This document shows, piece by piece, positions 41,620 to 50,212 of a DNA stretch of 59,135 bases; position 1 is the first letter of the stretch, and each line of letters begins with the position of its first letter. The stretch lies in contig NZ_JH379027.1 in NCBI RefSeq assembly GCF_000235505.1, positions 623,617 through 682,751 on the forward strand, written 5' to 3'. The notes below the pieces were generated by a model. The model did not search any database and was not told where the DNA came from. It saw only the letters and a list, made by a program, of their open reading frames with translations. A program made the translations under genes and the position numbers. The stretch is from Hungatella hathewayi WAL-18680 (lineage in GTDB: Bacteria > Bacillota > Clostridia > Lachnospirales > Lachnospiraceae).

Positions 41620-42444
41620 ATGGTAAAGATAAGAACCCTGATGGAGAATCTGAGTTCCGAGCATAAAAGCCTTATAGCCGAGCATGGGCTGTCCTTTTAT
41701 ATTGAGACGGAGAAGGTGAAAATCCTGTTTGACTTCGGCGCCGGCGCCAATACCTGGGAAAATGCCAGCAAGCTGAACATTCCGTTGGATGAGATATCGT
41801 ACTTTGTGTTCAGTCACAGTCACTATGACCATGCGGCGGGATTTATCCCCCTGGCCGAACAGGGATATCAAAAAATCGTGATACACGGCCCGGAATTTTT
41901 CCAGGAGAAATACGCCGTGGGTGAAAATAAATATACCTATCTTGGCTGCGGCTTTACGGAAGCATATTTAAAACAGCACAGCCGTGAGGAAATCGTGTGC
42001 GAGGGAACGTGCCAGATCGATGACAATATCCATATCATAGGAAGATTTGACAGAACCCATGACTTTGAACAGGTCCCCGCCCGTTTTGTAAAAGACACCG
42101 GGGACGGAATGGTCCATGACCAGTTTGACGATGAGATATGCCTGGCCATTGACACGCCGGAGGGCCTGGTTGTCATCGTGGGGTGCAGCCATCCCGGCAT
42201 CATGAACATGTTATCGACCGTGAAAAATCGCCTCAACCGCCCAATCCGTGCCGTAATCGGCGGCACACATCTGGTGGAAGCCAGTGAGGAGCGGGTGAAA
42301 AAGAGCATTGAGGAAATGAAATCCATGGGCATTGTTCTGCTGGGTATCAACCACTGCTCCGGAGCGGCGGCAGAGCAGATTATCCGTGAGGATGCCAAGA
42401 TATCCAGCTGCCATCTGGGAGTTGGGGATTGTCTGATCTTTTGA
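41620..42444 (+). CDS. MBL-fold metallohydrolase
   Basis: This 274-residue metallo-beta-lactamase-fold enzyme has the metal motif HSHYDH at residues 66-71, then VVIVGCSHPGI and GINHCSG later. It matches the group annotated as 7,8-dihydropterin-6-methyl-4-(beta-D-ribofuranosyl)-aminobenzene-5'-phosphate synthase-like, which is found widely in anaerobes outside methanopterin users, so the real substrate is unknown. GGGAG lies 5 nt before the ATG. It is followed 14 bp later by the CdaR-type regulator and may share its transcript. Confidence 0.9.
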   Translation: MVKIRTLMENLSSEHKSLIAEHGLSFYIETEKVKILFDFGAGANTWENASKLNIPLDEISYFVFSHSHYDHAAGFIPLAEQGYQKIVIHGPEFFQEKYAVGENKYTYLGCGFTEAYLKQHSREEIVCEGTCQIDDNIHIIGRFDRTHDFEQVPARFVKDTGDGMVHDQFDDEICLAIDTPEGLVVIVGCSHPGIMNMLSTVKNRLNRPIRAVIGGTHLVEASEERVKKSIEEMKSMGIVLLGINHCSGAAAEQIIREDAKISSCHLGVGDCLIF

Positions 42445-42458
42445 TAGAGGAGAATACT

Positions 42459-43565
42459 ATGAGTTTTTCGCAGATGGCACAGGACTTTGTAGAAGCCACG
42501 TCTACTCTGGTAGGCGGAAGAACCATCAATATCATGGATACCAGCGCGGTGATTATCGCGTCCACGGAGCGGGCCCGGGTGGGGGACTATCACCAGGGAG
42601 CCGCGGAGGTGATACAGACTAAGCAGATGGTGATGATACACGAGCAGGACGTCAAGAATTATCCGGGGGCGAAGGAGGGCTGCAACATGCCCATCGTCAC
42701 CGACGGCCGGCTGGTTGGCGTTGTCGGGGTGTTTGGGAAGCCGGAAGAGGTGATGGAGATTGCCAATCTCCTGAGGGTTTATGTGAGCCAGTATTTCCAG
42801 CAGAAATTCCACATGCGCCGCCAGCGGATGGAGACGGAGGTGAGAACCCAGCTTCTGGATTTGCTGCTGACCGGCAAGGAGGAGGACAGAAGCCAGATTA
42901 TGCAGCTGTGCAATGTGATACAGGTGACATTGCAGTTTCCGCTGCAGGTGGTGCTGTTCCAGGCCGGAAGGGAGACCAGTCCTCCCAGCTTGAGCCAGGT
43001 GGAGGAGCTGGAGCGGACGCTGTTAAAAGCGGGTCTTGTGCGCCCCGGCCGTGATGTGTACGGCATGCAGAATCATTCCTTCGTGCTTATCGGCAGGGAG
43101 GAGGACATGACAGCCCTGTTTGAGCCGGTCTTAAAGAATCATCCCGATTACCGGATGGCCGTAGGGGGGAAATGCCCCGATTTTCCGGACATTGCCAGGT
43201 CCTACGACGAGGCGGCGGTCTTAATCAGACTTCAGACAGAGCCAGTCAGCAATATCCGGACAAAGGAAAACCAGTTAAGTTATCTCTTCCACTGCATGAG
43301 CGCCTACACCGGCGGCTGGTATGTGGAGGAACTGTATCAGAAATTAGCTGAGTCTGCGGACCAGTCTAATATAAATGCCATGCTGGAAACAGCCAGAATT
43401 TATTACGAGGAAGGGGGAAGCGTAGCAAAAGCGGCTGAGCGGCTTCATCTGCACAAGAATACATTATTGTACCGGATGAATCGACTGTTTGGCATATTGG
43501 GAATGGAAGAAGAGAAGGCATTTATCAGAGAGTTTTTTGTAAGACTAATCTTAGAAATGTATTAG
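42459..43565 (+). CDS. CdaR family sugar-diacid-type transcriptional regulator
   Basis: This 368-residue regulator has an N-terminal sugar diacid recognition domain at residues 1-135 (FVEATSTLVGGRTINIMDTSAVIIASTE, then GCNMPIVTDGRLVGVVGVFG). A central GGDEF-like linker follows, and then a C-terminal PucR-type helix-turn-helix (GGSVAKAAERLHLHKNTLLYRMNRL). Relatives activate glucarate, galactarate or glycerate use. Here it precedes a GntP-type permease and a glycerate kinase, matching that role. AGAGGAG precedes the ATG at 42459. Confidence 0.93.
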   Translation: MSFSQMAQDFVEATSTLVGGRTINIMDTSAVIIASTERARVGDYHQGAAEVIQTKQMVMIHEQDVKNYPGAKEGCNMPIVTDGRLVGVVGVFGKPEEVMEIANLLRVYVSQYFQQKFHMRRQRMETEVRTQLLDLLLTGKEEDRSQIMQLCNVIQVTLQFPLQVVLFQAGRETSPPSLSQVEELERTLLKAGLVRPGRDVYGMQNHSFVLIGREEDMTALFEPVLKNHPDYRMAVGGKCPDFPDIARSYDEAAVLIRLQTEPVSNIRTKENQLSYLFHCMSAYTGGWYVEELYQKLAESADQSNINAMLETARIYYEEGGSVAKAAERLHLHKNTLLYRMNRLFGILGMEEEKAFIREFFVRLILEMY

Positions 43566-43578
43566 GAGGGAAAAGTGT

Positions 43579-44919
43579 ATGTCAGGTATCTTTATTTTTG
43601 GAGTTATATTTTTAGCGGTAGTGGCAATGGTCATTTCCATATCCAAATTTAACCAGCACCCGTTCCTGGTGCTGACCGTAGTAGCGATTGTGGTAGGTCT
43701 TGTGTGTGGAATTCCAACAGAGGAAGTCATCAACACCGTGAAATCCGGTTTCGGTAATATTCTCGCAAGCATTGGTATCGTGATTCTTGCAGGTACGATT
43801 ATCGGTACGATTCTGGAGAAGACAGGCGCGGCGCTGACCATGGCTAACAGCATTTTGAAGCTGGTTGGCAAGAAGAACAGTGTTCTGACCATGGGGCTCA
43901 CTGGATATGTAACCGGTATCCCGGTGTTCTGTGATTCCGGTTTCGTTATCTTAAGCCCGATTTCCCGTGCGCTGGCAAGCCAGAGCAACGTATCCCTGGC
44001 TGTGATGGCGACGGCATTATCCGGTGGTCTGTATGCGACCCACTGTCTGGTACCGCCGACACCCGGACCAATCGCTATGGCCGGAACGCTGGAAGCTGAT
44101 TTGGGTCTGACCATACTGATTGGTCTGCTCATCTCCATACCGGCAACCATTTCCGCTATCATTTATGCAAAGAAAGTGGCTTCGAAGATTGATATCCCAG
44201 CCAACCCGGAATACACCGTAGATGAGTTAGTACAGAAATACGGAAAGCTTCCCGGAACGTTACATAGCTTTTCACCGATTCTGCTGCCGATTATCTTAAT
44301 CGCGCTGAAATCCGTAGGCGATTTCCCAAGCGCTCCGTTTGGCAGCGGCGTTTTAAAAATGATTGTTTCCTTCATCGGTAACCCGGTGATCGCCCTGATT
44401 CTTGGCGTGTTCCTGGCCATGACGCTGATTCCGAAGGAAGAGAAACAGAATGCGCTGAAATGGATTACCGAGGGTGTCACCAACTCCGCGGGAATCCTTG
44501 CCATCACCGGCGCAGGCGGCTCCTTTGGCGCCATCTTACAGAAACTTCCAATCGCTGACGCACTGAGCGGTTCTCTGCTGGGATTGGGCGTAGGCGTGCT
44601 GCTTCCGTTCGTGATTGCCGCACTGTTAAAGACAGCTATGGGCGCTTCCACGGTTGCCATGATTACAACATCAGCCATGATTGCCCCGATGATGGGCACC
44701 CTGGGCTTCACCTCCCCGATTGCAAAGGTATTGGTGATTATGGCAATCGGAGCCGGTTCTATGACGGTTTCCCATGCCAATGACTCCTACTTCTGGGTGG
44801 TATCCCAGTTCTCAGACATGGATACCAAGGCGGCCTACAAGTGCCAGACCGGTATGACGGCTGTCATGGGTATTGTAACGATTATTACCGTGTTTATTCT
44901 GTCCCTGATTTTTGTGTAG
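43579..44919 (+). CDS. GntP family permease (gluconate / sugar acid symporter)
   Basis: This 446-residue membrane protein with about 12 helices belongs to the gluconate:H+ symporter family. Signatures include FNQHPFLVLTVVAIVVGL at the start, GTIIGTILEKTGAA, IPVFCDSGFVIL, ATHCLVPPTPGP and a C-terminal SHANDSYFWVVSQFSDM. It imports gluconate, glycerate or a related sugar acid. AGGAGGGAAAAGTGT precedes the ATG. It lies between the CdaR regulator and glycerate kinase in one operon, so D-glycerate or aldarate-derived acids are likely substrates. Confidence 0.94.
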   Translation: MSGIFIFGVIFLAVVAMVISISKFNQHPFLVLTVVAIVVGLVCGIPTEEVINTVKSGFGNILASIGIVILAGTIIGTILEKTGAALTMANSILKLVGKKNSVLTMGLTGYVTGIPVFCDSGFVILSPISRALASQSNVSLAVMATALSGGLYATHCLVPPTPGPIAMAGTLEADLGLTILIGLLISIPATISAIIYAKKVASKIDIPANPEYTVDELVQKYGKLPGTLHSFSPILLPIILIALKSVGDFPSAPFGSGVLKMIVSFIGNPVIALILGVFLAMTLIPKEEKQNALKWITEGVTNSAGILAITGAGGSFGAILQKLPIADALSGSLLGLGVGVLLPFVIAALLKTAMGASTVAMITTSAMIAPMMGTLGFTSPIAKVLVIMAIGAGSMTVSHANDSYFWVVSQFSDMDTKAAYKCQTGMTAVMGIVTIITVFILSLIFV

Positions 44920-44967
44920 AATAGACGCCATGAGACTAGATAAATGACTATGATAAGGATGGTTTAG

Positions 44968-46110
44968 ATGAAATTTTTATTTGCTTCGGATTCGTTTAAA
45001 GGTACATTATCTTCAGAGAAGATTATCCATCTGCTGGAACGGGCGGCAGTGAAGGTGTTTCCAGGTTGTGAGACGGTGGGGGTTCCCATTGCCGACGGAG
45101 GCGAGGGGACTGTGGACGCGGTGATTGCCGTGACTCATGGCAGTTATCAGCAGGTAACCGTGCACGGCCCGCTGATGGAGCTGCGGGAGAGCAGCTATGG
45201 AGAATTCCACGGGGATACGGCAGTCATCGAGATGGCGGCCGCCTCAGGACTTCCCATGGTGCCCCAGGAGCTGCGGGACCCCAGGAAGACGACTACCTAT
45301 GGGACAGGGGAGCTTTTGAAGGACGCCCTGGACCGGGGATATCGGAAAATTGCCGTGGCTATCGGCGGGAGCGCCACCAACGACGGAGGCATGGGCGCCA
45401 TGAGGGCGCTGGGAATCCGTTTCCTGGATGAAAATGGTGCGGAACTGGAAGGCGTTGGCGGAGATTTGAAAAAAGTCTGCCGGATTGACACAACCGGGAT
45501 ACATCCGGCTGTGAAGGAGACGGAATTTACGGTTATGTGTGACGTGAACAACCCGCTGACCGGAAAGGATGGCGCAACCTATACATTTGGAAAACAAAAG
45601 GGGGGAACGCCGGAGATTCTGGATGAACTGGAAGCCGGGATGAAGAATTACGCCGAGGTGGTGTTGAAAACTACGGGGACTGATGTGGATAACATTGCCG
45701 GAGCGGGCGCTGCCGGTGGATTGGGAGCCGCTCTGTGCGTGTTCCTGAACGCCACGCTGAAATCGGGAATCGAGACGGTTCTGGACCTGATGGACTTTGA
45801 CGGGCTGCTGGATGGCGTGGATGCGGTCATCACCGGCGAAGGACGGATTGACTGGCAGTCCGCCTTTGGCAAGGTGCCCTGCGGCGTGGGGATGCGGTGC
45901 AAAAACCGGCAGATTCCGGCTGTGGCCATCGTCGGAGGTATGGGGGACGGCGCGGACCAGATTTATGAGCATGGGGTGAACAGCATTATGACGACCATCA
46001 ATGGGGCGATGGAACTGGATGAGGCCCTTGAGAGAGCGGAAGAGCTGTATGCCGATGCGGCGGAGCGGACGTTCCGGTTACTGAAAGCGGGAATGATGAT
46101 AGCAAAATAA
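44968..46110 (+). CDS. Glycerate kinase (GarK/GlxK type)
   Basis: This 380-residue enzyme phosphorylates D-glycerate, normally to 2-phosphoglycerate in this family, delivering carbon to glycolysis. It has the start FLFASDSFKGTLSSEK, ADGGEGTVDAV, the IGGSATNDGGMGAMRALG loop, NNPLTGKDGATYTFGKQKG and ITGEGRIDWQSAFGKVP, all family signatures. AAGGATGG precedes the ATG. It is the last gene of the regulator-permease-kinase cluster and is followed by a strong terminator. Confidence 0.95.
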   Translation: MKFLFASDSFKGTLSSEKIIHLLERAAVKVFPGCETVGVPIADGGEGTVDAVIAVTHGSYQQVTVHGPLMELRESSYGEFHGDTAVIEMAAASGLPMVPQELRDPRKTTTYGTGELLKDALDRGYRKIAVAIGGSATNDGGMGAMRALGIRFLDENGAELEGVGGDLKKVCRIDTTGIHPAVKETEFTVMCDVNNPLTGKDGATYTFGKQKGGTPEILDELEAGMKNYAEVVLKTTGTDVDNIAGAGAAGGLGAALCVFLNATLKSGIETVLDLMDFDGLLDGVDAVITGEGRIDWQSAFGKVPCGVGMRCKNRQIPAVAIVGGMGDGADQIYEHGVNSIMTTINGAMELDEALERAEELYADAAERTFRLLKAGMMIAK

Positions 46111-46126
46111 ACTTCCTATCAAAGAC

Positions 46127-46161
46127 GGGCGGGGAATCAATGACTCATTGATTCCCCGCCC
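46127..46161. terminator. Bidirectional terminator after glycerate kinase
   Basis: A perfect 14-bp stem, GGGCGGGGAATCAA at 46127-46140 and its complement at 46148-46161, has a 7-nt loop. AAAACTTTTT follows on the plus strand. It serves converging genes. Confidence 0.9.
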
Positions 46162-46178
46162 AAAACTTTTTCTCAACG

Positions 46179-47252
46179 CTATTTCTTTAAGTTATTGACA
46201 GATTCTTTAAACTCCTTCAAAGCCTCCGCGAACTTGCTGGAAGACGATGACGGGTTGCCGCGCAGAAGGCTCTTCCGGTAGAAGGACATCTGGTGGGAGA
46301 GGCGCTGGCGGTTCTCGGTCAGAGACTTGATGCGGTCGGACAGGGCGTCCTCCCGCTCGCTGCGCTCCCGGAATTTCTGGGCCGCCTCGGCTACGCGGAG
46401 CGTGGTCTCTTCTTTCATATCAGCCATACGCTGATAGGTTTCTTCCTTCATATCGGCCACTCTCTGGGCCGTCTCCTCCTTCATGTCAGCTACCCGCGAC
46501 ACGGCGCCGGAGAGGGAGTCGGATATCTTCTGTGCGGTGCCTTCCAGGGAGTCGGTGATATCCTCCAGGGAGAAGCCCACCCGCTGTGCGGTATCTCCCA
46601 GAGAAACGCTTACCCGCGAAGCCGCGTCGTCCCGGAGCTCGGCCACCCGCTGGGTGGTCTCCGCCTTCAGGAGAGCCAGCTGCACCTGCATTTCCTCCAG
46701 CTCGTTCTTCATCTTTGTCATGGCCTCCAGAGCACGGCCCAAATCCAGGGCTTCCTTGGTGGACTTGACAGAGTCGGAGACGAACAGCACGCTGACAATG
46801 CCGATAAATGTAAACTCCACGATGGGATTTAAATCCAGAACCATGTTGGCGATGGGCTTGTGAATGACATCGGTCAGAAAAATAGTCAGGAACCCCCAGG
46901 CGATGGAGGAACTGAGACAGATATAACCGTGGAGGTTAAAGGGCTGGTTGCTGTAATCCCAGTATTTCATCTTGAACAGCCGTTCCATCACATAACCGGT
47001 GGCGTATTCCAACAGTGTGGCGGCTATCACGCCTGCCAGGTACACCAGGAAAAGATTGTCCTTGACCGGCAGGGAAAACCAGAGCATCATCACGGCCCCG
47101 GTTCCATAGAGCGGCAGCATGGGAAGACGCAGGAACCCCCGGTTCACAAAACGCCGGGATTTTAATGACACATAGGTGGACTCAAAAATCCACCCGAAAA
47201 AACAGTAAATATAGAAAAATGTTATCCAGTGATACCATGGATATGTATACAT
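46179..47252 (-). CDS. CmpB-like membrane protein with long coiled-coil tail
   Basis: This is a protein of about 357 residues. The first 170 residues hold five or six transmembrane helices with YPWYHWITFFYIYCFFGWIFES and FLRLPMLPLYGTGAVMM, matching the PF06541 family called putative ABC-transporter type IV (CmpB-like). The C-terminal half is a long charged coiled coil with near-identical 11-residue units around TAQRVADMKEE repeated in tandem, like apolipoprotein or LEA-type amphipathic repeats. The ATG at 47252 is preceded by AGGAGG at 5 nt; the longer frame lacks this. Function unknown. Confidence 0.82.
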   Translation of the reverse strand: MYTYPWYHWITFFYIYCFFGWIFESTYVSLKSRRFVNRGFLRLPMLPLYGTGAVMMLWFSLPVKDNLFLVYLAGVIAATLLEYATGYVMERLFKMKYWDYSNQPFNLHGYICLSSSIAWGFLTIFLTDVIHKPIANMVLDLNPIVEFTFIGIVSVLFVSDSVKSTKEALDLGRALEAMTKMKNELEEMQVQLALLKAETTQRVAELRDDAASRVSVSLGDTAQRVGFSLEDITDSLEGTAQKISDSLSGAVSRVADMKEETAQRVADMKEETYQRMADMKEETTLRVAEAAQKFRERSEREDALSDRIKSLTENRQRLSHQMSFYRKSLLRGNPSSSSSKFAEALKEFKESVNNLKK

Positions 47253-47429
47253 AAAAGCCTCCTGTGTGATATGTTCTTGTACTATCATAAACATTTTAAT
47301 GGCCCTTGGCAATAAACAAAATAGGAAAAATGTCGTATTTCCGGGGTGGAAACCGCCTTTTTGCTTGCCAGACCTGCATTTCTCATGTAGAATAGGGGAT
47401 GATTTTATAACAAAACAGGAGCTGCCAGA

Positions 47430-48983
47430 ATGAGCATATTAAACGTAGAACATTTGAGCCACGGTTTCGGAGACCGTGCTATCTTTCAGGATGTATCCTT
47501 CCGCCTGCTGAAAGGGGAACACATTGGTCTAATCGGGGCCAACGGAGAGGGAAAGTCCACATTTATGAATATTATTACCGACAAGCTGATGCCTGACGAG
47601 GGCAAGGTGGAGTGGGCGAAGAACGTGCGGGTGGGGTATCTGGACCAGCATACGGTGTTAGAGAAGGGTATGAGCATCCGGGACGTGCTGAAGAGTGCAT
47701 TTACCTATCTGTTTGATATGGAAGAGAAGATGAACCATATCTGCGACCATATGGGGGAAGCCTCCGAGGAGGAAATGAACCAGATGATGGAGGAACTGGG
47801 GACCATTCAGGACCTTCTGATGGCCCATGATTTCTACATCATTGACTCCAAGGTGGAGGAAGTGGGACGGGCCCTTGGCCTGGATGAAATCGGCCTCGAC
47901 AAGGATGTGACGGATTTGAGTGGCGGGCAGAGGACGAAGGTGCTGCTTGGAAAACTGCTGTTGGAAAAGCCGGACATTCTGCTTCTGGACGAGCCGACCA
48001 ACTATCTGGATGTCCAGCATATTGAGTGGCTGAAGCGTTATCTCCAGGAGTATGAAAACGCGTTTATTCTCATTTCCCATGATATTCCGTTTTTGAACAG
48101 CGTGGTGAATCTGATTTATCATATGGAGAACCAGCGGCTTGACCGGTATGTGGGGGATTACGACAAGTTCCAGGAGGTCTATGCGGTGAAGAAGGCCCAG
48201 CTGGAGGCCGCCTACAAGCGCCAGCAGCAGGAGATTGCGGAGCTGGAGGACTTTGTGGCGAGGAACAAGGCCAGAGTGTCCACCAGAAATATGGCCATGT
48301 CCAGGCAGAAGAAGCTGGACAAGATGGATGTCATCGAGCTGGCCAGAGAGAAACCGAAGCCGGAGTTCCACTTTATGGAGGCCCGTGCCGCGGGGAAATA
48401 TATATTTGAAACCCATGATTTGGTGATTGGCTATGACGAGCCGCTGTCCCGCCCGCTGAATCTGGCGATGGAGCGGGGAGAGAAGATTGTGCTGAAGGGC
48501 GCCAACGGTATCGGAAAAACCACGCTTCTAAAGAGCATCCTGGGGCTGACACCGGCGCTGGAGGGAAGTGTGGAGCTTGGCGATTATCTCTATATCGGAT
48601 ATTTCGAGCAGGAGATGGCGCCGGGCAATACCACCACCTGTATTGAGGAAATCTGGAAGGAGTTTCCCTCCTACACCCAGTATCAGGTCCGCTCTGCCCT
48701 TGCTAAATGCGGACTTACCACCAAGCACATCGAGAGCCAGGTTCGTGTCCTGAGTGGCGGCGAGCAGGCAAAGGTGAGATTATGTAAACTAATTAACCGG
48801 GAGACCAACGTCCTCCTTCTGGACGAGCCCACCAACCATCTGGATGTGGAAGCCAAAGAGGAGCTGCGGCGCGCCCTTCAGGTATACAAAGGCAGCATCC
48901 TCCTCATCTGCCACGAGCCCGAATTCTATGAGGGACTGGCGACGAAGGTGTGGGACTGCAGCGAGTGGTCGCTGAAGATTTAA
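47430..48983 (+). CDS. ABC-F family ATPase (ribosome-associated type)
   Basis: This 517-residue protein has two ABC ATPase domains and no membrane segment. Domain 1 has GANGEGKST near residue 36, LSGGQRTKVLLG and ILLLDEPTNYLD. A charged interdomain linker (about 240-305) is of the P-site tRNA-interacting type. Domain 2 has GANGIGKTTLL, LSGGEQAKVRL and VLLLDEPTNHLD. ABC-F proteins act on the ribosome as translation factors or antibiotic-protection proteins. The class here resembles YbiT/YkpA-like housekeeping members, and resistance is not implied. It ends at a terminator. Confidence 0.93.
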   Translation: MSILNVEHLSHGFGDRAIFQDVSFRLLKGEHIGLIGANGEGKSTFMNIITDKLMPDEGKVEWAKNVRVGYLDQHTVLEKGMSIRDVLKSAFTYLFDMEEKMNHICDHMGEASEEEMNQMMEELGTIQDLLMAHDFYIIDSKVEEVGRALGLDEIGLDKDVTDLSGGQRTKVLLGKLLLEKPDILLLDEPTNYLDVQHIEWLKRYLQEYENAFILISHDIPFLNSVVNLIYHMENQRLDRYVGDYDKFQEVYAVKKAQLEAAYKRQQQEIAELEDFVARNKARVSTRNMAMSRQKKLDKMDVIELAREKPKPEFHFMEARAAGKYIFETHDLVIGYDEPLSRPLNLAMERGEKIVLKGANGIGKTTLLKSILGLTPALEGSVELGDYLYIGYFEQEMAPGNTTTCIEEIWKEFPSYTQYQVRSALAKCGLTTKHIESQVRVLSGGEQAKVRLCKLINRETNVLLLDEPTNHLDVEAKEELRRALQVYKGSILLICHEPEFYEGLATKVWDCSEWSLKI

Positions 48984-49007
48984 ACGCTGATTAAAATCCA
49001 TACAACA

Positions 49008-49048
49008 ATAAAGAGGATATGCCAGGGTTACTGGATATCCTCTTTATC
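49008..49048 (+). terminator. Terminator after the ABC-F gene
   Basis: ATAAAGAGGATAT at 49008-49020 pairs with its complement at 49035-49047, a 13-bp stem with a CCAG/CTGG part in the loop. Confidence 0.85.
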
Positions 49049-49085
49049 ATAGGGAATGGTAGGTATATAATATTAGGAAAATTGG

Positions 49086-49162
49086 TTTAGGGGGGCCGGA
49101 CGGTTTGCACCGTCCGGTATGAGTATGAAAAAGCTTTCTTTCTCGTAATCACTTTTGTGATT
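49086..49162 (+). ncRNA. Structured RNA-like element, copy 1
   Basis: TTTAGGGGGGCCGG starts a hairpin (CCGGACGG 49096-49103 with CCGTCCGG 49110-49117). An invariant 20-mer at 49118-49137 follows, TATGAGTATGAAAAAGCTTT, and then a second hairpin (AATCAC 49147-49152 with GTGATT 49157-49162). Copy 2 at 49901 has the same plan with different stem sequences. A TATAAT at 49066-49071 just upstream could serve as a promoter. I do not recognise the family. The plus strand is assumed. Confidence 0.55.
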
Positions 49163-49277
49163 GTCTTAATGATACCATGTAATTGTGTGCATTTTGTGGA
49201 CGTTCCATAAATTAAAAATAAAATTCATTAGGAATTTATGAAACGGAGATAAACAACCTGTATATCACCCCTAAACA

Positions 49278-49412
49278 GCAAAAAGGCACTCCCCATAAGG
49301 GAATGCCTTTCATGCTGACAAGAATTACAAGATGGGCGGCGTATCCATCATCTCAGGTACTCTTGCGAGTGTGTCGGGAGCCTTTCCGACCTTTGTAATT
49401 CCTGTTTATTAT
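49278..49412 (-). ncRNA. Small RNA candidate, about 135 nt
   Basis: The minus-strand promoter at 49419-49447 directs a transcript starting near 49412. It can fold into a closing stem (GAATTACAA/TTGTAATTC, 49322-49330 with 49392-49400) that encloses three hairpins, among them ACTC-GCAA-GAGT with a GNRA loop and GTCGG/CCGAC. It ends in an intrinsic terminator (about 49282-49310) with a T-run. I do not recognise the class. It could instead be the 3' untranslated end of the nuclease-like gene upstream, though the promoter argues for an independent RNA. Confidence 0.6.
49281..49310 (-). terminator. Terminator of the minus-strand small RNA
   Basis: On the minus strand, AAAGGCATTCCC pairs with GGGGAGTGCC across a TTAT loop, followed by TTTTTGCTG. 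Confidence 0.8.
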
Positions 49413-49418
49413 GTATTC

Positions 49419-49447
49419 AGTATAAGATAAATATCCTTATTTGTCAA
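49419..49447 (-). promoter_or_regulatory. Sigma-A promoter of the minus-strand small RNA
   Basis: On the minus strand, TTGACA (49442-49447), a 17-nt spacer and TATACT (49419-49424). The -35 box lies in the last codons of the PBECR3-like gene. Confidence 0.82.
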
Positions 49448-49808
49448 ATGGTCTTAGCCTTCCGTTTTTTATTCCATGCTGCAGTTTGGATTCTGTGATA
49501 GGATGCAGTGTAGCAACATATAGATAGTTTTCGGCTTCATCTAGTTTTATTCCGATTTGTAAATGCTCGGAGAAAACTTTTACAAGTTCAAAACTGACGC
49601 CTTTTTCATTTGGATTGATTCCGATGAAGTCGGGAGAAGCTATGATTTGTGGTAAAAATTTTAAATACTGTTCATAACCGCTATGGCGTTTCATAATATG
49701 TTTTTTTAATCCGGAAGACTGATAGATATAATCGTGCTTTGATGGCAAGTTGATATAGTTATCAAAATTCCGATTGTATCGGCAGATTGGAAAAATGGTA
49801 TTGTTCAT
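49437..49808 (-). CDS. PBECR3-like (barnase/EndoU/colicin-fold) nuclease family protein
   Basis: This 123-residue protein has DYIYQSSGLKKHIMKRHSG, IIASPDFIGINPNEKGVSFELV and the C-terminal LYVATLHPITESKLQHGIKNGR, a pattern I associate with the PBECR3 family of predicted RNA nucleases found in phage polyvalent proteins and small stand-alone genes. The candidate catalytic set is the His in KRH and the His, Thr, Ser and Lys near the end. The ribosome binding site is poor (GAAGG). It stands alone between the two copies of the structured element and is AT-rich relative to its neighbours. A toxin-like role is inference; no immunity or antitoxin gene is visible. Confidence 0.65.
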   Translation of the reverse strand: MNNTIFPICRYNRNFDNYINLPSKHDYIYQSSGLKKHIMKRHSGYEQYLKFLPQIIASPDFIGINPNEKGVSFELVKVFSEHLQIGIKLDEAENYLYVATLHPITESKLQHGIKNGRLRPFDK

Positions 49809-49900
49809 GAACGGCCTTCGTATATTAAGGGAGTTATCTCTTAAGTTTTTATTTGGGAAATCCGGAATGTTATAACTATTGAAAAAATCGAATTTAGATT

Positions 49901-49980
49901 TTTAGGGGGGCCGGCTAAGGCATAAGCCCTAGCCGGTATGAGTATGAAAAAGCTTTGTGATTTCAAGTAGTTTACTTGAA
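49901..49980 (+). ncRNA. Structured RNA-like element, copy 2
   Basis: TTTAGGGGGGCCGG again starts a hairpin (CCGGCT 49911-49916 with AGCCGG 49931-49936, extended inside by GGC/GCC). The identical 20-mer TATGAGTATGAAAAAGCTTT at 49937-49956 follows, and then a second hairpin (TTCAAGTA 49962-49969 with TACTTGAA 49973-49980). Stem sequences differ from copy 1 while pairing is kept. It lies about 230 bp upstream of the MreB/Mbl gene. Confidence 0.55.
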
Positions 49981-50092
49981 ACAAAGGCCTGTTACCCTTT
50001 CGGATAACATACTTAGAGTATAAAGAATAATTGTGACCAAAGTGTGTCGCCATCATAAAATAACCATAAAGAAAATAAAAAATAAAAAACCC

Positions 50093-50121
50093 TTTAAAAA
50101 CCTTTCGATATTGTATATAAT
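50093..50121 (+). promoter_or_regulatory. Candidate promoter for the MreB/Mbl gene
   Basis: TTTAAA at 50093-50098, a 17-nt spacer and TATAAT at 50116-50121. A leader of about 85 nt ends with GCAGGAGGAAATGAG. Confidence 0.6.
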
Positions 50122-50212
50122 AGTAACGATAATTGAGAGAATACGGAAGATACCCTCAACCGTAAGACACATAGAGAAGAGAAGCAGGCAGGAAGCAGGA
50201 GGAAATGAGATT

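Noticed and set aside
49332-49430. 32-codon hydrophobic ORF on the plus strand opposite the small RNA
   Set aside because: No ribosome binding site, and its bases are better explained by the paired stems, promoter and terminator of the minus-strand RNA.
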